From: Monomorium pharaonis
Lineage: Eukaryota; Arthropoda; Insecta; Hymenoptera; Formicidae
Assembly: GCF_013373865.1 (NCBI RefSeq)
Contig: NC_050474.1
Coordinates: 3,385,561 to 3,449,560 of the forward strand
Length of the DNA: 64,000 bases
Reading direction: 5' to 3'
The notes under the pieces were generated by a model, which saw nothing but the letters and a program-made list of their open reading frames with translations, ran no database searches and had not been told where the DNA came from. This document shows positions 11,711-23,107 of this stretch, in pieces (within the stretch, counting starts at the first letter, position 1; each line of letters opens with the position of its first letter). Made by a program: the position numbers and the translations under genes.

Positions 11711-14700
11711 AAATCGCCAACTATCCGATTGCAACCCGCTGTCGCTCATCTTGCGGTCAGTACCGGATAACTTTTAGGTTATCCCCGTCCAGTAACCACC
11801 TTCGTAGTCACAAGTCGAATCGAATTTCCATCCCGTGATACTACGAATCCGAAGGAAGCACGTTCGGTACGTAACTCGGCGATCAATCGCACCGCTAAAT
11901 TGCGAGATGACGTAATTCGATGGAACGCAGCGTGCTTAAGTACACACTTAAAAAGTCGACCCTCGCGAGAGATACTATCCCTCGCGATTAAGAGCAACGG
12001 TAAACTAAATAAAAGAAAAATTAGAAGAACGCTAATTAAGCAGTGAATAAGCTGGCGTGTTTTTCTTTTGTACATTATTCGCACCCGTAAAGAGGCGGAG
12101 CTTTGCAGAGCCAAGTGGCACATGACGGTTTGAAATTAATTCAAGTAAATGAGATCTTTCGGAGTTATTAACCGCCCTCTGTATTTTCACAATCAGTGAG
12201 AATTCGGTGTAACAATGGAAACGACGCTACTCATTTCGGCTTGATAATGAAATGAAAATAGGTGGGCGTGCACGCGACGAAGTAAAAGTTCTAAAATATC
12301 ACCTCGTAAAAAAGTTCGCGACAATTTAATTCATATCACGTCTCCTCCCTATTACCGAGATATGAAATTATTATCGTTAATGGTAGTAATTTATATAAAT
12401 AGAAAAGCTTAATAACAGAACTTGAAAAAATTACACTACGTATAAGTTTTATACATACATTTCGATTTACTGTCAGAAGCTTGTAAAGGAAAAAAAAAAA
12501 AAAGACAAACATCATTGCTAACGACGACATAGTGTGAGCTAGTGGTTTCTTGATGTATACGGCATACCGCGAGTCGAAACGATCGTTCTGTCTGCTCGTT
12601 CCCGTAGCTCCATTTCGATATTCGAGACACGAAGTTATTTAATGGGCTGCGAGAGCGACGGCTGCTGTAAGAGGTATTACGGCAGTTGCAACAGTAACGA
12701 CAGAAACCATATACCACGGCTATTCGATCCAACTTTGCGCTTTGTCGGGTATGGGTCACCTTTCATCCGTTTCGAGACTCGTGAAACAATATGTTCCATT
12801 CCCCCTCCCTCCCCCGTGTTTGCCGTAGCTCGAAAAATGTGGGGTATATTAATCAATAAGGTACAGTAAATATTTCATCAATACACACACATACCGATTT
12901 CATCATACCTCACTAATATTTTTAATATCCCAATAATGCGCGCGCGCGCGCGCGCCAAGTGAACGCTGCGCTTCACGCATTCCGAGCGTAATAGAAAAGT
13001 CGATATTTTTAGCGTTGTCCGTTGATTGGAATGTTATTGTTGAGTTCGGTGTGACGATCGTTTAACCGGAATGTTTTTCCGGCAGACACAACTGGCCGGT
13101 GCAACCAGTGCATTTGAAATGATTACTAATGCGCTGCGCCGCCGCATTGAACGGCACGTTATTGTTAGCAGCTATTTGCGAATTTATGAACCACTCGGCC
13201 AGTAGTAACGATTCGCACACGCCGAACAGCCTGTTTGTTCCGCGCCTCCGCGTCCTCCCGCGGCGGAGATAAATATTTCGCAAAAAAGAAACTCGATATC
13301 GACGACGTGGGAATAATAAATATACAGGCAATATTATGTCTACAACATCTTGAAATTTTAATCGAAGTGATATTATAAAAGAATAACAGCGATTTAGCAA
13401 TCTTCCAATAATCAATACAATCGATATAATAAATATTTGCGAATCGTTCGCGGATATATTCCTGATCTGAATACTCGGCTTCATTTCCTCGTTCAAGTTT
13501 ACATCTTTGATCTTGAGCGGTGCTAGTTAAAAAAATCAATTTCGATACGCGCCAGATTCCGCAGGAAGTGTTTAAATTATGAGTATGTCGAAGTTGGTCG
13601 CGTTATGCCTCGGGAGTTAACCGCGAGATATTTTTATCCCTTACTTAAAGGAAACGAGGATGGCAAGAGGAGAGGCCGTATCCAGCGAGCGTATCGTACG
13701 AGCGGACTGGCAAAAGGCCGCTGGTGGAAATACCAAAAGTTATGAAAGTTTTATGACAGGCCACGAGAGAACGTTGAAAGATGCGGAGAAAGGGAAAGAC
13801 GGGGAGGAGAGGGGAAGATTCACGCTGGGAGGCTGGCGATGGGTATCCCACGGACATTTACGGCGAGCCAATTTTTTCGTTTGATTATTCAACGCGCGCG
13901 AATGCACCTCGGCTCTCTCGGCGATTGCATCTGACGGTCGACCGCGGTCTGAAATTTTCGAAACGGAAAAAAGCGCGCCGGAAATCCGAAAAGCCCGTGA
14001 TGACCGCAACCTGAAAAATATAACACCATTCTCGAAAACGATGATCTTTATTGCTGCGAGCGAAATCGACGGTTCGACCGCCGATTACGTGGGGATTCTT
14101 CGAGACCTTCGGATACACGCGGACTGTTCGCGATTTGTTATCGCGTTTTGTGAAATGGATCGTTGAGGGGAGAGCGTGAGAGAGAACCAGTCCGGGAGTA
14201 AGGCGGGCGTGGGGCGATAAATCAGAACTCGTACGATAATGAAATTCAATGCTTCGAGCCCGGGTGCGTCAGTCGAGTTTTATCAAAAGTACCTATTTAT
14301 CTTTCTTACAAAACAGTTTGAGAACAGTTCGCTCATAAACGGCATCGGGCGGAGAGATTTTCGTCCTCGAATCGCTCCGGCCATCGCCACTCGTACCGCG
14401 AAGCGAAACTGGGACTCTGAGATTGATGGTTTTTCTTTCACCCTTGGAATTCTCCGAAAATGGTACATTCATAAATTTCGTAAAAGTCCTCAGGTGAAGA
14501 CATCCCGGTGTCACATTAGAGTTTTGTAGATTATAATAACTAAAATAATCGTCAGCTTCAATTATGTTGGATTTTATTAAAATTAAGACAAAATTATGAC
14601 AATGACGACTAATACAAATTACAAATTAATAATGAGATATAAATTATAAGAAACTCTAAGTCAAAACATTTAAAAAGTTCTTATATATTATACATTTCTT

Positions 14701-15560
14701 AATTCTCTAGATATTTGATGTAAAATTATGTATTATTAATTGCTGAATAAAGATAAGAACTTATGAATTAAATCTTAATACTTCATCATATTTTAATTAT
14801 CACTTCAGAATTATATACAATAATTTCAAAAATTGAAAGCGGAATTAACGAACCTAAACAAAGCGTAGATAGTAGATAAAGCAAGGAAAAAAAGGAAAAT
14901 CGAAAAAATAAAATTAAAAATACTCTTGAGTTCATCATGTCGAATAACAAAGGAAAATGTTCAAATGCAGTAAAAGAACGATTCGATTTGCACGATCGAA
15001 CTTTGATTCTATTCTCTTATCGAGTTTTCTTACTGTCGCAGTCATATTCTTTGTCTCTCGCGTCCGTACTTCTCTATCAGCTTCCTTTCTGCACTCCTCC
15101 GCCAGAGACACGACGTGAATTAACGAAATTGAGACGTCCAGAAAGCGAAGAAGAAACAGGGCAAGCAACGTATTGCGGGATCGAACGGCGACGAGCGATT
15201 GCCGACAAGTCCTCGATACCTCGGGAGAAATTACGCGGGTCACACCGTTTCAATTTGCGTCTGTCAGGCCGAAAAACCGTAGTCGTGTGATCGCACACGG
15301 AATCGCGTGATTACGGGGCAGCGTGTCCCTCTACATAAATTTATATCGAAGATAAACGAGTACGTAGCGCGCAGTCAAAGGACGCGCCGAAACTGAAAAG
15401 AGACGCGTTTACGCTACAAATAGATTTCGGATACAGAGCTCTAAAACCGATCCCTCTGTCCGTGTGCCTTCGTTCCCGTTTGTGCATTGCAAATTTCAAC
15501 GAGCCCCGCCGAGGTCCATGCGAAGGGTTACGATAGCAAACCGATTTGGTTAGCCGGATG
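11711..15560. other. Noncoding stretch, no gene supported
   Basis: It holds a poly(A) run of 14 at 12490-12503, a (GC)9 tract at 12938-12955 and an AT-rich block at about 14550-14830. Open frames at 13062-13539 (minus) and 14935-15290 (both strands) overlap one another and have no recognised domain. Confidence 0.45.
12938..12955. repeat. (GC)9 alternating tract
   Basis: Nine uninterrupted GC units in AT-rich surroundings. Alternating GC is the classic Z-DNA-prone sequence. Confidence 0.9.
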
Positions 15561-15908
15561 CACAATCCCCCATGGATTAGTCTTCAAAAGGGTCGCAAGT
15601 GTACAAATTAGCGGTGACGGACCGGCCATTCAGGTGTCCATCGGAATACCAGTGTATACCGGAGGTCCCGGTGTATACACCAGACACGACGACACATTCA
15701 GCGACGACATCCTCTCGTTGCGAGCCGGCGCAACTCTCCGGAACGGGATTCGGTGCTACGTATGCATCGTATTTAATCCACGTTTTACGCCTCGACGGTC
15801 CGTAGCGTGATTCAATTACGTCGTCGGGGGTGGGAAGTTGGGGGAGGGGAGGGTAGGTTCTGTCGGAATCGCTACCGAGTCTTGTACATACCGAGGATGA
15901 TGACACCA

Positions 15909-15918
15909 CCCCCCCCCC
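15909..15918. repeat. Poly(C) run of 10
   Basis: Ten consecutive C after CACCA, inside a stretch where the plus strand is G-rich just upstream (GGGGGTGGGAAGTTGGGGG near 15825). A homopolymer of this kind is a likely sequencing or assembly weak point. Confidence 0.85.
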
Positions 15919-15951
15919 TCGTTTAGCATCCCCGTTCCATGCCTCCTGCAT

Positions 15952-18900
15952 CTACGGACTTCACAACGAGAGGATGTTTCCGCGTGGCGCTTGCGAGTAA
16001 ATTAAGGTTTGTTTATACTACGCGACTTTAACGATAATAAACTGCAACAATGGTAATCGTGAGTCACTATACGAGAACACCTTGGAATTCTAATCGATCA
16101 ATCGTTATAATTCTTCAGAAAAAAAAAGGAAACGTATCGATTTGATTAATTCGTTGGCGTGATAAAATTCTCTAACAAAGCGTATATTTTAAAGTGCAAA
16201 GTAAAAGGATGTAATGATTTAATAACATTTACTGAGATCACTCTCAGTTTCCTTTTTAAAATGCAATTTGCGAAGCAAAATTTTACAACTTTTATTGCAT
16301 TTTTATGACTTTGAATTAATTTCAACGTGGTCGCACATTACGTACGTACGTCGCACCGTGTCTTCTCGTAGAGGATTTCCGCAAAAACATAGTAAACTTT
16401 ACCTCTCGTGGGATGCAACGGTGCCCGCAGGGTGTAATACAGTGCGGGAGTTACGTAAGAGTGTACTGTGTAACAGGCAATCCGGTGCACGCCCGGTGGA
16501 TCACGGCGGAAAGAAAGTAGCAGAACCACCGACTCCCAAACGCATCTCCGTGAAAATTTGACAACGCGGCGGCGGAAATTAATTTCCGTAAAGGCGGGCG
16601 TTAATGCCAGCTGTACCGGGAGTATTGTCGCGGAATCCGCCGTGACCCAACTTCAGGGTGAGACGCGTGCTTGCCTTTACACACGTACGTAATTGTTCAG
16701 AAAGATGCGACAGCACGCGTCGCGAAAATTAAACAACTGTGGGGTCTAATGTGGCCATTATTTAACGCTCGTACACCCAAGACGTATATAAACACGGGAA
16801 CACATAAAGGACTTCCAGGAGCAGGAAAATCCGGCAACACAAACTTGTAGCTTCACAAATGCAAAAATGTGATTTTCACAAATACCGTTTGCGCTAAAAG
16901 AGAAAGAGAGAGGAGGGAGAGGAGAAAATTATTTTATTATTAAATTATTCATAACAATTTATACCGACGGTTTTAATATGCGCATATATTTAGCAGCCGT
17001 TTAATATTTCAATCATTCATGGTTATATACGCAAATTATTTATTAATCGTATTAATAAATATAGAGTTGAAATAATTTCGAATACATGTATAGTGCAATT
17101 TTCCCCGGTTTGATATGTGCATTTATTTTATAATAAGCAGTATCTCTCCTCTATTAATCAAACAGTAATCTTTTCTATTAATGAGATCGAAGCGCTACGA
17201 ATTTTTCCCTGTATTTATTTCGATATTAATATGCGTATGTCGCAATAAGAATTAGCTCATTATGTGCGGGAGACAGCTCATTATTCGCGGGTGTAATAGG
17301 CAATACATAAATCTGTCCGGTGTGAATTATTGAAATCGTATAATATAACAATGATAAGGTCGCACGCATATGTACCGTCGCTGTACATGCATCAACCACG
17401 TTATTAATCTCGCGCTATGAGAGGGTAAATACAACGACCATTACGTCGGCCATGTTTATGGACTACCTAAGGCAATGTTTCCCAACGTGGATGTTGCTGA
17501 AACTTGAGATCTTGAAGGCCCCCCAAGGGATGTAAGCTCTTTGGTGAAGCAACGAAATCAACGTGACATTGTTACGCAACTGAGGAAATACCAATTTCTC
17601 GTCTTTGTTCGACGATTAAAATAATTTAATGCTGTTTCTTTTTGACCATCGACAAAAGAAAAAGGGATTAGAAAAGCTAAAAGCTAACGTTCAGCTAACT
17701 TGACCGAAGGGAAAGAAAATTTTCGACGACGTAAACCGCTGGCTGCAGAAAACCGGCAAAGTAACGCGCTCATTCACGCATTCACTATAGCGCAACGTTA
17801 ATGAAACGTTACTAATATTTACATTGAAACAAAGCCGCGTTACGAGCGCGCGTTTCCGTATCGCCGTCATGCGATCGCATTTGTTATCCGCGTATATCAA
17901 TTCTCGACGACGGAGCCGGCAAATGTACAGGCTAATAGGTTCAGCGTGTTTGCGGACCATCTAAGTGTAAATGCAGGTACACTCTCGTGTGCTCGACCGT
18001 CCGTGCACTGTGACACTATCTTCTGTACATTCGCCACAAACCGCCGGGAACCACGTTTCGTCGTTGTCGTCATCGTCATCGGATGGCACCGTGATAGTTA
18101 CGATTTCACGCTCCTCGAAGCGTACGTAATGTCTTTTTTTTTATCCGCGCTTACTTACCGCTCACCTCCCTACGGCAAGGAATGCGGCGACGCCGCAGCT
18201 ATTTCGTCGGAGATGCAGGCCGCACGTCTGCTTGCATTCCTAAAGCACCGAATTCGTCTCACTTACACGACACGCAACTCCAACTTTGCACCGCTGAACG
18301 ATATCGCGTGAATAGATTTTCTGATTTATATACTGTATGGTGTATTTTTTATAGGGGAGATAAATAGTAGGAGATAAATTTGATTTTATTGTTTTAATAT
18401 AATAAGACTATATAGAATGGAAATGTTTAATGCAAAGTTTTAGCAAATTTATAAATCTGATAAATGACGTTCTTTACTTTTGGCACGTGACAAGTTTCCA
18501 TCATGTAAATACCAGTACGATTTATTATAGTGATACTGCTGCATTAAAAAAGATCTGTTTGGAACTGTTGCAACGGATGCGTGTATCAAAATTGATATTA
18601 ATCGCTGCCACATGAATACGAGAGATGTTCCCGATCGACTATCCTGTCTCGTGGTACTCTAACTCTAGCGCATTTCCACGTTGCACGATTTAGAAACGCG
18701 AGATAAACGAGCGGTGCCGTTTTACTTCGCTCGCGCGTGGACGAGTATACGGATGATTTTAACTTTTGCTGTCCAATATCACGGGGGCGGAAAATCCGGG
18801 TTGGCGGCGGCGCAGCGGATGCTCCCGCTGCCCGTTGGAAAATATAAAAACGTCCATCTGCCCTCCCCCTCCTCCCTGTCCCCCGCTGTGAGGAACGAAG

Positions 18901-19600
18901 ACGTCCGACGAAGGCAAGTCGAGGGCAGGGAATACCCAGCGGGGTAGAAAAGTCGCGAGGGTGAATTCCTTCGTGCCTCGAAGGTGCATGGGGGAAGAAC
19001 GGCGGGCGGTATGGAATTACGAAGTTTAAGATAAAATGGATTCGCGGAATCTGAAATAGAAAATTCCCTAGCTAATACCACGGCAGGATTCTCATTCCCC
19101 TCGCATAACCTTCGTCATCCGGGAACGCCATTTTCTTCGTATTCCTGTCGCGGTGGACCGTCTCTGCCTCCCCTTAGGCAGCGGCGGGAATAAGAGAAGA
19201 TAACCGAACGTGAATGAAATCGGTCGCGTGCCTTTCAATCATTCCCATCCTTCCCGGACCGTTTGCGGTCTTTTAGTTTCGCGATGACAAAATGCGAAAG
19301 GTAGAAACCGCAATTGCCTACACAATTGTTTTTAAATTTCGCTCATAGCAATAGCTATAAGAGCTTAACAATCTCGATGGCAATCAAAAAATACATGCGA
19401 CTTAAAGAAAAAGATGTACCTCGTAAGCTGCCAAGTTTAGCCGCCTCAACACAGTGCACTGTGTTTATAGATTATATCACTTGTTATGTCATCGTTGTAA
19501 TAATCTAATATTGACAGATTGACTCGGTTATTGGTTTATGCTTATTGCGATTATGGACTGAGAGCTAAAGAAAGCCGAGAGCGTTGGCGGGGTTGTGCTA
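15952..19600. other. Noncoding stretch, no gene supported
   Basis: Mostly AT-rich DNA (16920-17350, 18300-18600). A textbook TATATAAA lies at 16785-16792, but no initiator or open frame follows at the expected distance, so no promoter is called. Confidence 0.45.
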
Positions 19601-19729
19601 TTTGTAGATCAATACCTCTAAGCATAGTCAAAGACAAGCAGACGGTAAGTGAGGCAATCGAAAGGAAGTAATTGTGAAATGAGAGCAAGTACGTTTGTAA
19701 CGGCGGTAACTACGCGCTTTATGCTGCAC

Positions 19730-19753
19730 GTCTTTTCACGTCCGTGAAAAGAC
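19730..19753. other. Perfect 11-bp inverted repeat with 2-nt loop
   Basis: GTCTTTTCACG (19730-19740) and CGTGAAAAGAC (19743-19753) are perfect complements separated by TC. The result is a 24-nt near-palindrome that could form a tight hairpin or bind a dimeric factor. Similarity stops outside the arms. Confidence 0.8.
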
Positions 19754-20395
19754 AAACGGCACTCGTTGGCTGTGATAATGTAACTTACCATCTTCCGAAC
19801 AAATCGAAAAAGAAAATACAAGCAACCAATACCGAGAATGAAATCGAGCGTCTCCGATTTCCTATTTTCCTACCCTACTTCCAGTCAGGCCGTCCGTCTG
19901 AGAGAGCCAAGAAACCGTGTTTACTTTCCTTTTTTTTGTAGAAAAACAGATGAGCTTCCATTATTCTTATTTCGTTCTTTAAATAGAAGAGGGATAAGAT
20001 TATAGTATAAGATTAGTTTTTATTGTATTGACAATATATTATCTTGTCGTTTAAATTGATAATAATTTCATTAATATTGCTTTAATAGATGTTATTTTGT
20101 ACTCGAAAAGCGATGCAACTATGCCATGATAAAATATCCTCAACCTACTATGCGCGCGATTTGGGTATCGATGAAAGTTTCCTGCATCCTATAAGATCCT
20201 ATCCCATTAATGTTAATTATTAAGCCACCAATATCTAGCGGTATGCCATTTTATCGACCTCCATTATGGCAAGCGATGCAAGATTCTCACACGCCGTCTG
20301 ATAAGGGTATTATCGATCGTTACCTACAGAAGGAAGCGTGCGGCCGAGAAATGATAACAGATAGAAAAAGCAAGAAAAGATTATGTTATCAATGA

Positions 20396-20409
20396 CACGC
20401 GTACGCGTG
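20396..20409. other. 14-bp perfect palindrome CACGCGTACGCGTG
   Basis: The sequence is self-complementary around the central TA, with CACGCG half-sites. No function is assigned. Confidence 0.7.
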
Positions 20410-22640
20410 AGAAAAGGTAATAAAAAGGACATTCGGAAATAGAGGCACGTCGCCCTGTGTTTGTATAAATTAATGGCACACTTTTGCTGGTCTTGTGTGC
20501 GTTTGCGGTCTACGCCGAAGTTCGGGAAACGCAGCGGGAACGGCTGAGAGGCCAGGTGAATTATACCACATCCATTCTAGCCGCTAACACGCACCCGCCC
20601 TTTCCGGTCCGGATGCGCACACACCCCTTATAACCGCCACGCTCGAGGTGCTCTCCGCTAATCGGATTTTTGCGCTTCTAGCCACAGGAAAACCCCGAAG
20701 CCACTGGCGATATCGCCTTTTCGCAGATAGTGCGGCAATGTTGGCAAAAGTAAGTCCAGCAAGAGTACAAAACGCGTGAAACGCGGCAAAAATATACTGC
20801 GCGAGACATTTAAATCGTTCGACCACTGTGCGCTCGAAACAATCAATTTTTTATTATCAAATTTTAGACAATATTTATGATTGTAAAGAATTCTAAAGTC
20901 AACTCTGAGAACAGATTATGTCAGTTTTTCATTAATATAATATTGTCATATTTGATATAAATGCATTTTGTGTATTACTATATGTTTCTAAATTTTTATT
21001 AAAGATTAATAAAAAATATTATAATAGACAATATGCTTTTATTTTGATTAAAGTGTGATTATCAACTTGTGTAATTATATTTTACACGTCTCTAACTTTG
21101 TCTTCTGTGTACTTTAATATCATTAATGAAGGTAAACGGTAATTTTCTCAAATTAGGTACTTTTAACATCAATTCGATGACAATCTACCACCACCTAACT
21201 CAATCGGTCTAATTTTCAGGCGAGTCACTCGTTACGTTCTTGCCGAGTTCTTCGTTTTCTTCCTTTTCTACTTCTGCCCAAGCCGTCGATGTCTAATTTA
21301 ATCGCGGCAATTAAACCTGGTTCCGACGAAGAGAGTACCGTAACGATTCAGAGGAAATTGAGAAATTAATATTTCTAAGGTGCGGAGGTTACGAGGAGCG
21401 TGGCGGAAGGGGGGTCGTAGGAGAATAATTAACAGCCGCTCTATAAAATCCAATCGAAGACCTGGAAGATGGAGGGACAGCAGGGAAGAACGAGGAGAAG
21501 GGTTACATCAACGACTCCTCCAATGAACAATGAAGAGACTGAGAGATGCGTCCGGAAGTATATTAATGAATTCATTTGAGTCCCTAGCTTTCTCTCTCAA
21601 TTGAATAAAAATCCTTTGAGGTGACAATGAAACACGGTTTTGGAGAAAAGATGATGCTCGAGAGTACACAGACACTAAGTGAAATGGTATACAGGATATT
21701 ATGCGTAACAAACTTCCAAAATAAAATTTTAGAAAAAATATTTCGGTTTTACAAAGATTACCGATCATATCGAACTGTGTTCACTAATTATATTAATTTA
21801 TTTTATAGTAAATAATATTCTTTTTGTGTTTTTAAGCATGAAAAATACAATGGAAAATACAAGATAAATTCATTGAAATTACGTACTGTGACTATCGACA
21901 TTTTTCAGCGGCATTTTGCAGCGCAACGACGACTGCGGCGTTATCGACTCTTCTTCTTTCATTTCCATATCTTTACTTCAGATGAGCAAGCAAAAGTGTC
22001 ACCGAAAGGAGAAAGAAAAGGGACACAAATGGTCGCTGTCGCCATTCGCTTGCGCTCTTTCCTTGATTTTTGAGAATCAGCCTTCGGCAAATGTCGTCCA
22101 ATTTATTTTTTCGCTTATACCGAAGTCAACGAGTATTCTGTCCTTTTGTTTGCTGCCGAGACCTAGTTTCTCTCTCTCTCTCAATTTGTTCAATCTTTTA
22201 TACATATATACATATATATATATATCATCCCCTCGCCACATGGCATCCCAATTCTGTCCTGCCCCATCTCATTTCCTGTGAATAATTCCTGCAATAATTG
22301 TCGATCCAACAACTGCCGCGAACGTTTTTATGAATCGCTCTATTAACTTCTTACTATTCTAAGTGGGCGCGATAAATAGACTAGTTAGTTACGAAAGAAA
22401 ATGACATAATATTTCAACGTTTTAATAAAAATTGCGGCATTATACGAGGCGCATATAGTAAAATTTGTACGTGTCTTATTTGTATAAAATAAAATTTCAA
22501 GAAACACTACATCCCAATGTAGAACTTATATTTATTTTTTGTTAAGTAATAATATAATCTCTTTCAATAAAGCTAAATCTAATTTATCAGTATTATCAGT
22601 GTAAACTCTCTAATGTTGGCAGCGCGTTCATCTTATCTTT
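20410..22640. other. Noncoding stretch, no gene supported
   Basis: AT-rich block at 20830-21180. Short TC and TA runs lie near 22170-22225. No recognisable gene. Confidence 0.45.
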
Positions 22641-22650
22641 TCTCTCTCAG

Positions 22651-22905
22651 CCCTTAATGGATATCGTCCCAATCAATAATGGCAAGTACGTTCCGTTGAA
22701 TTGCAGAGGTCCTTTTATGCAGATCACACAGGCTCCACATGTCGTGCACACGGTGTACTGCCCGCGGTGTATTGGTCAATATCAAAGTTCGTTAATTACA
22801 GAACAGGGCTCCCCGCAATCGTGTAACTGGATGAAATACCAATTTGGTAGTTATATCCTTCGCCCGATCAGCCGTACTAGTGCGTATCGCACGTTCGTAT
22901 CGTGA
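22651..22905 (+). CDS. Candidate 3' terminal exon, unknown protein
   Basis: A strong acceptor (TTATCTTTTCTCTCTCAG, ending 22650) is followed at once by a frame open for 84 codons to TGA at 22903-22905. The other two frames close within about 30 nt. The frame contains an ATG at 22657 and a CPRC motif near residue 40. No family is recognised. AATAAA is not found until about 23233, and no upstream exon was identified. It could also be a chance open stretch after a pyrimidine tract. Confidence 0.2.
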   Translation, partial: PLMDIVPINNGKYVPLNCRGPFMQITQAPHVVHTVYCPRCIGQYQSSLITEQGSPQSCNWMKYQFGSYILRPISRTSAYRTFVS

Positions 22906-23085
22906 CAAAATTAATTACAACGCGACTCAACTAAACGATCCGACGCTTTTATGTAACATAAGCGTACGTGTGTAATTTTAAATGTTTACTAAGTTAAGTG
23001 TAAAGTTTATAAATCCCATAGAGGAATTGATAAAAAGTAATTTCAGTTTACTTTTTTTCACATTTTCTTATTTGAGCTTTTATCT

Positions 23086-23107
23086 AAAAAAAAAAAAAAA
23101 AAAAAAA
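23086..23107. repeat. Poly(A) run of 22
   Basis: Twenty-two consecutive A after TTTTATCT. It could be the tail of a retroposed sequence, but no gene-like body, polyadenylation signal or flanking duplication was recognised upstream. Confidence 0.9.

Noticed and set aside
16785..16792. Perfect TATATAAA box
   Set aside because: No initiator 25-30 bp downstream and no open frame or splice donor; A/T octamers like this are expected by chance here.
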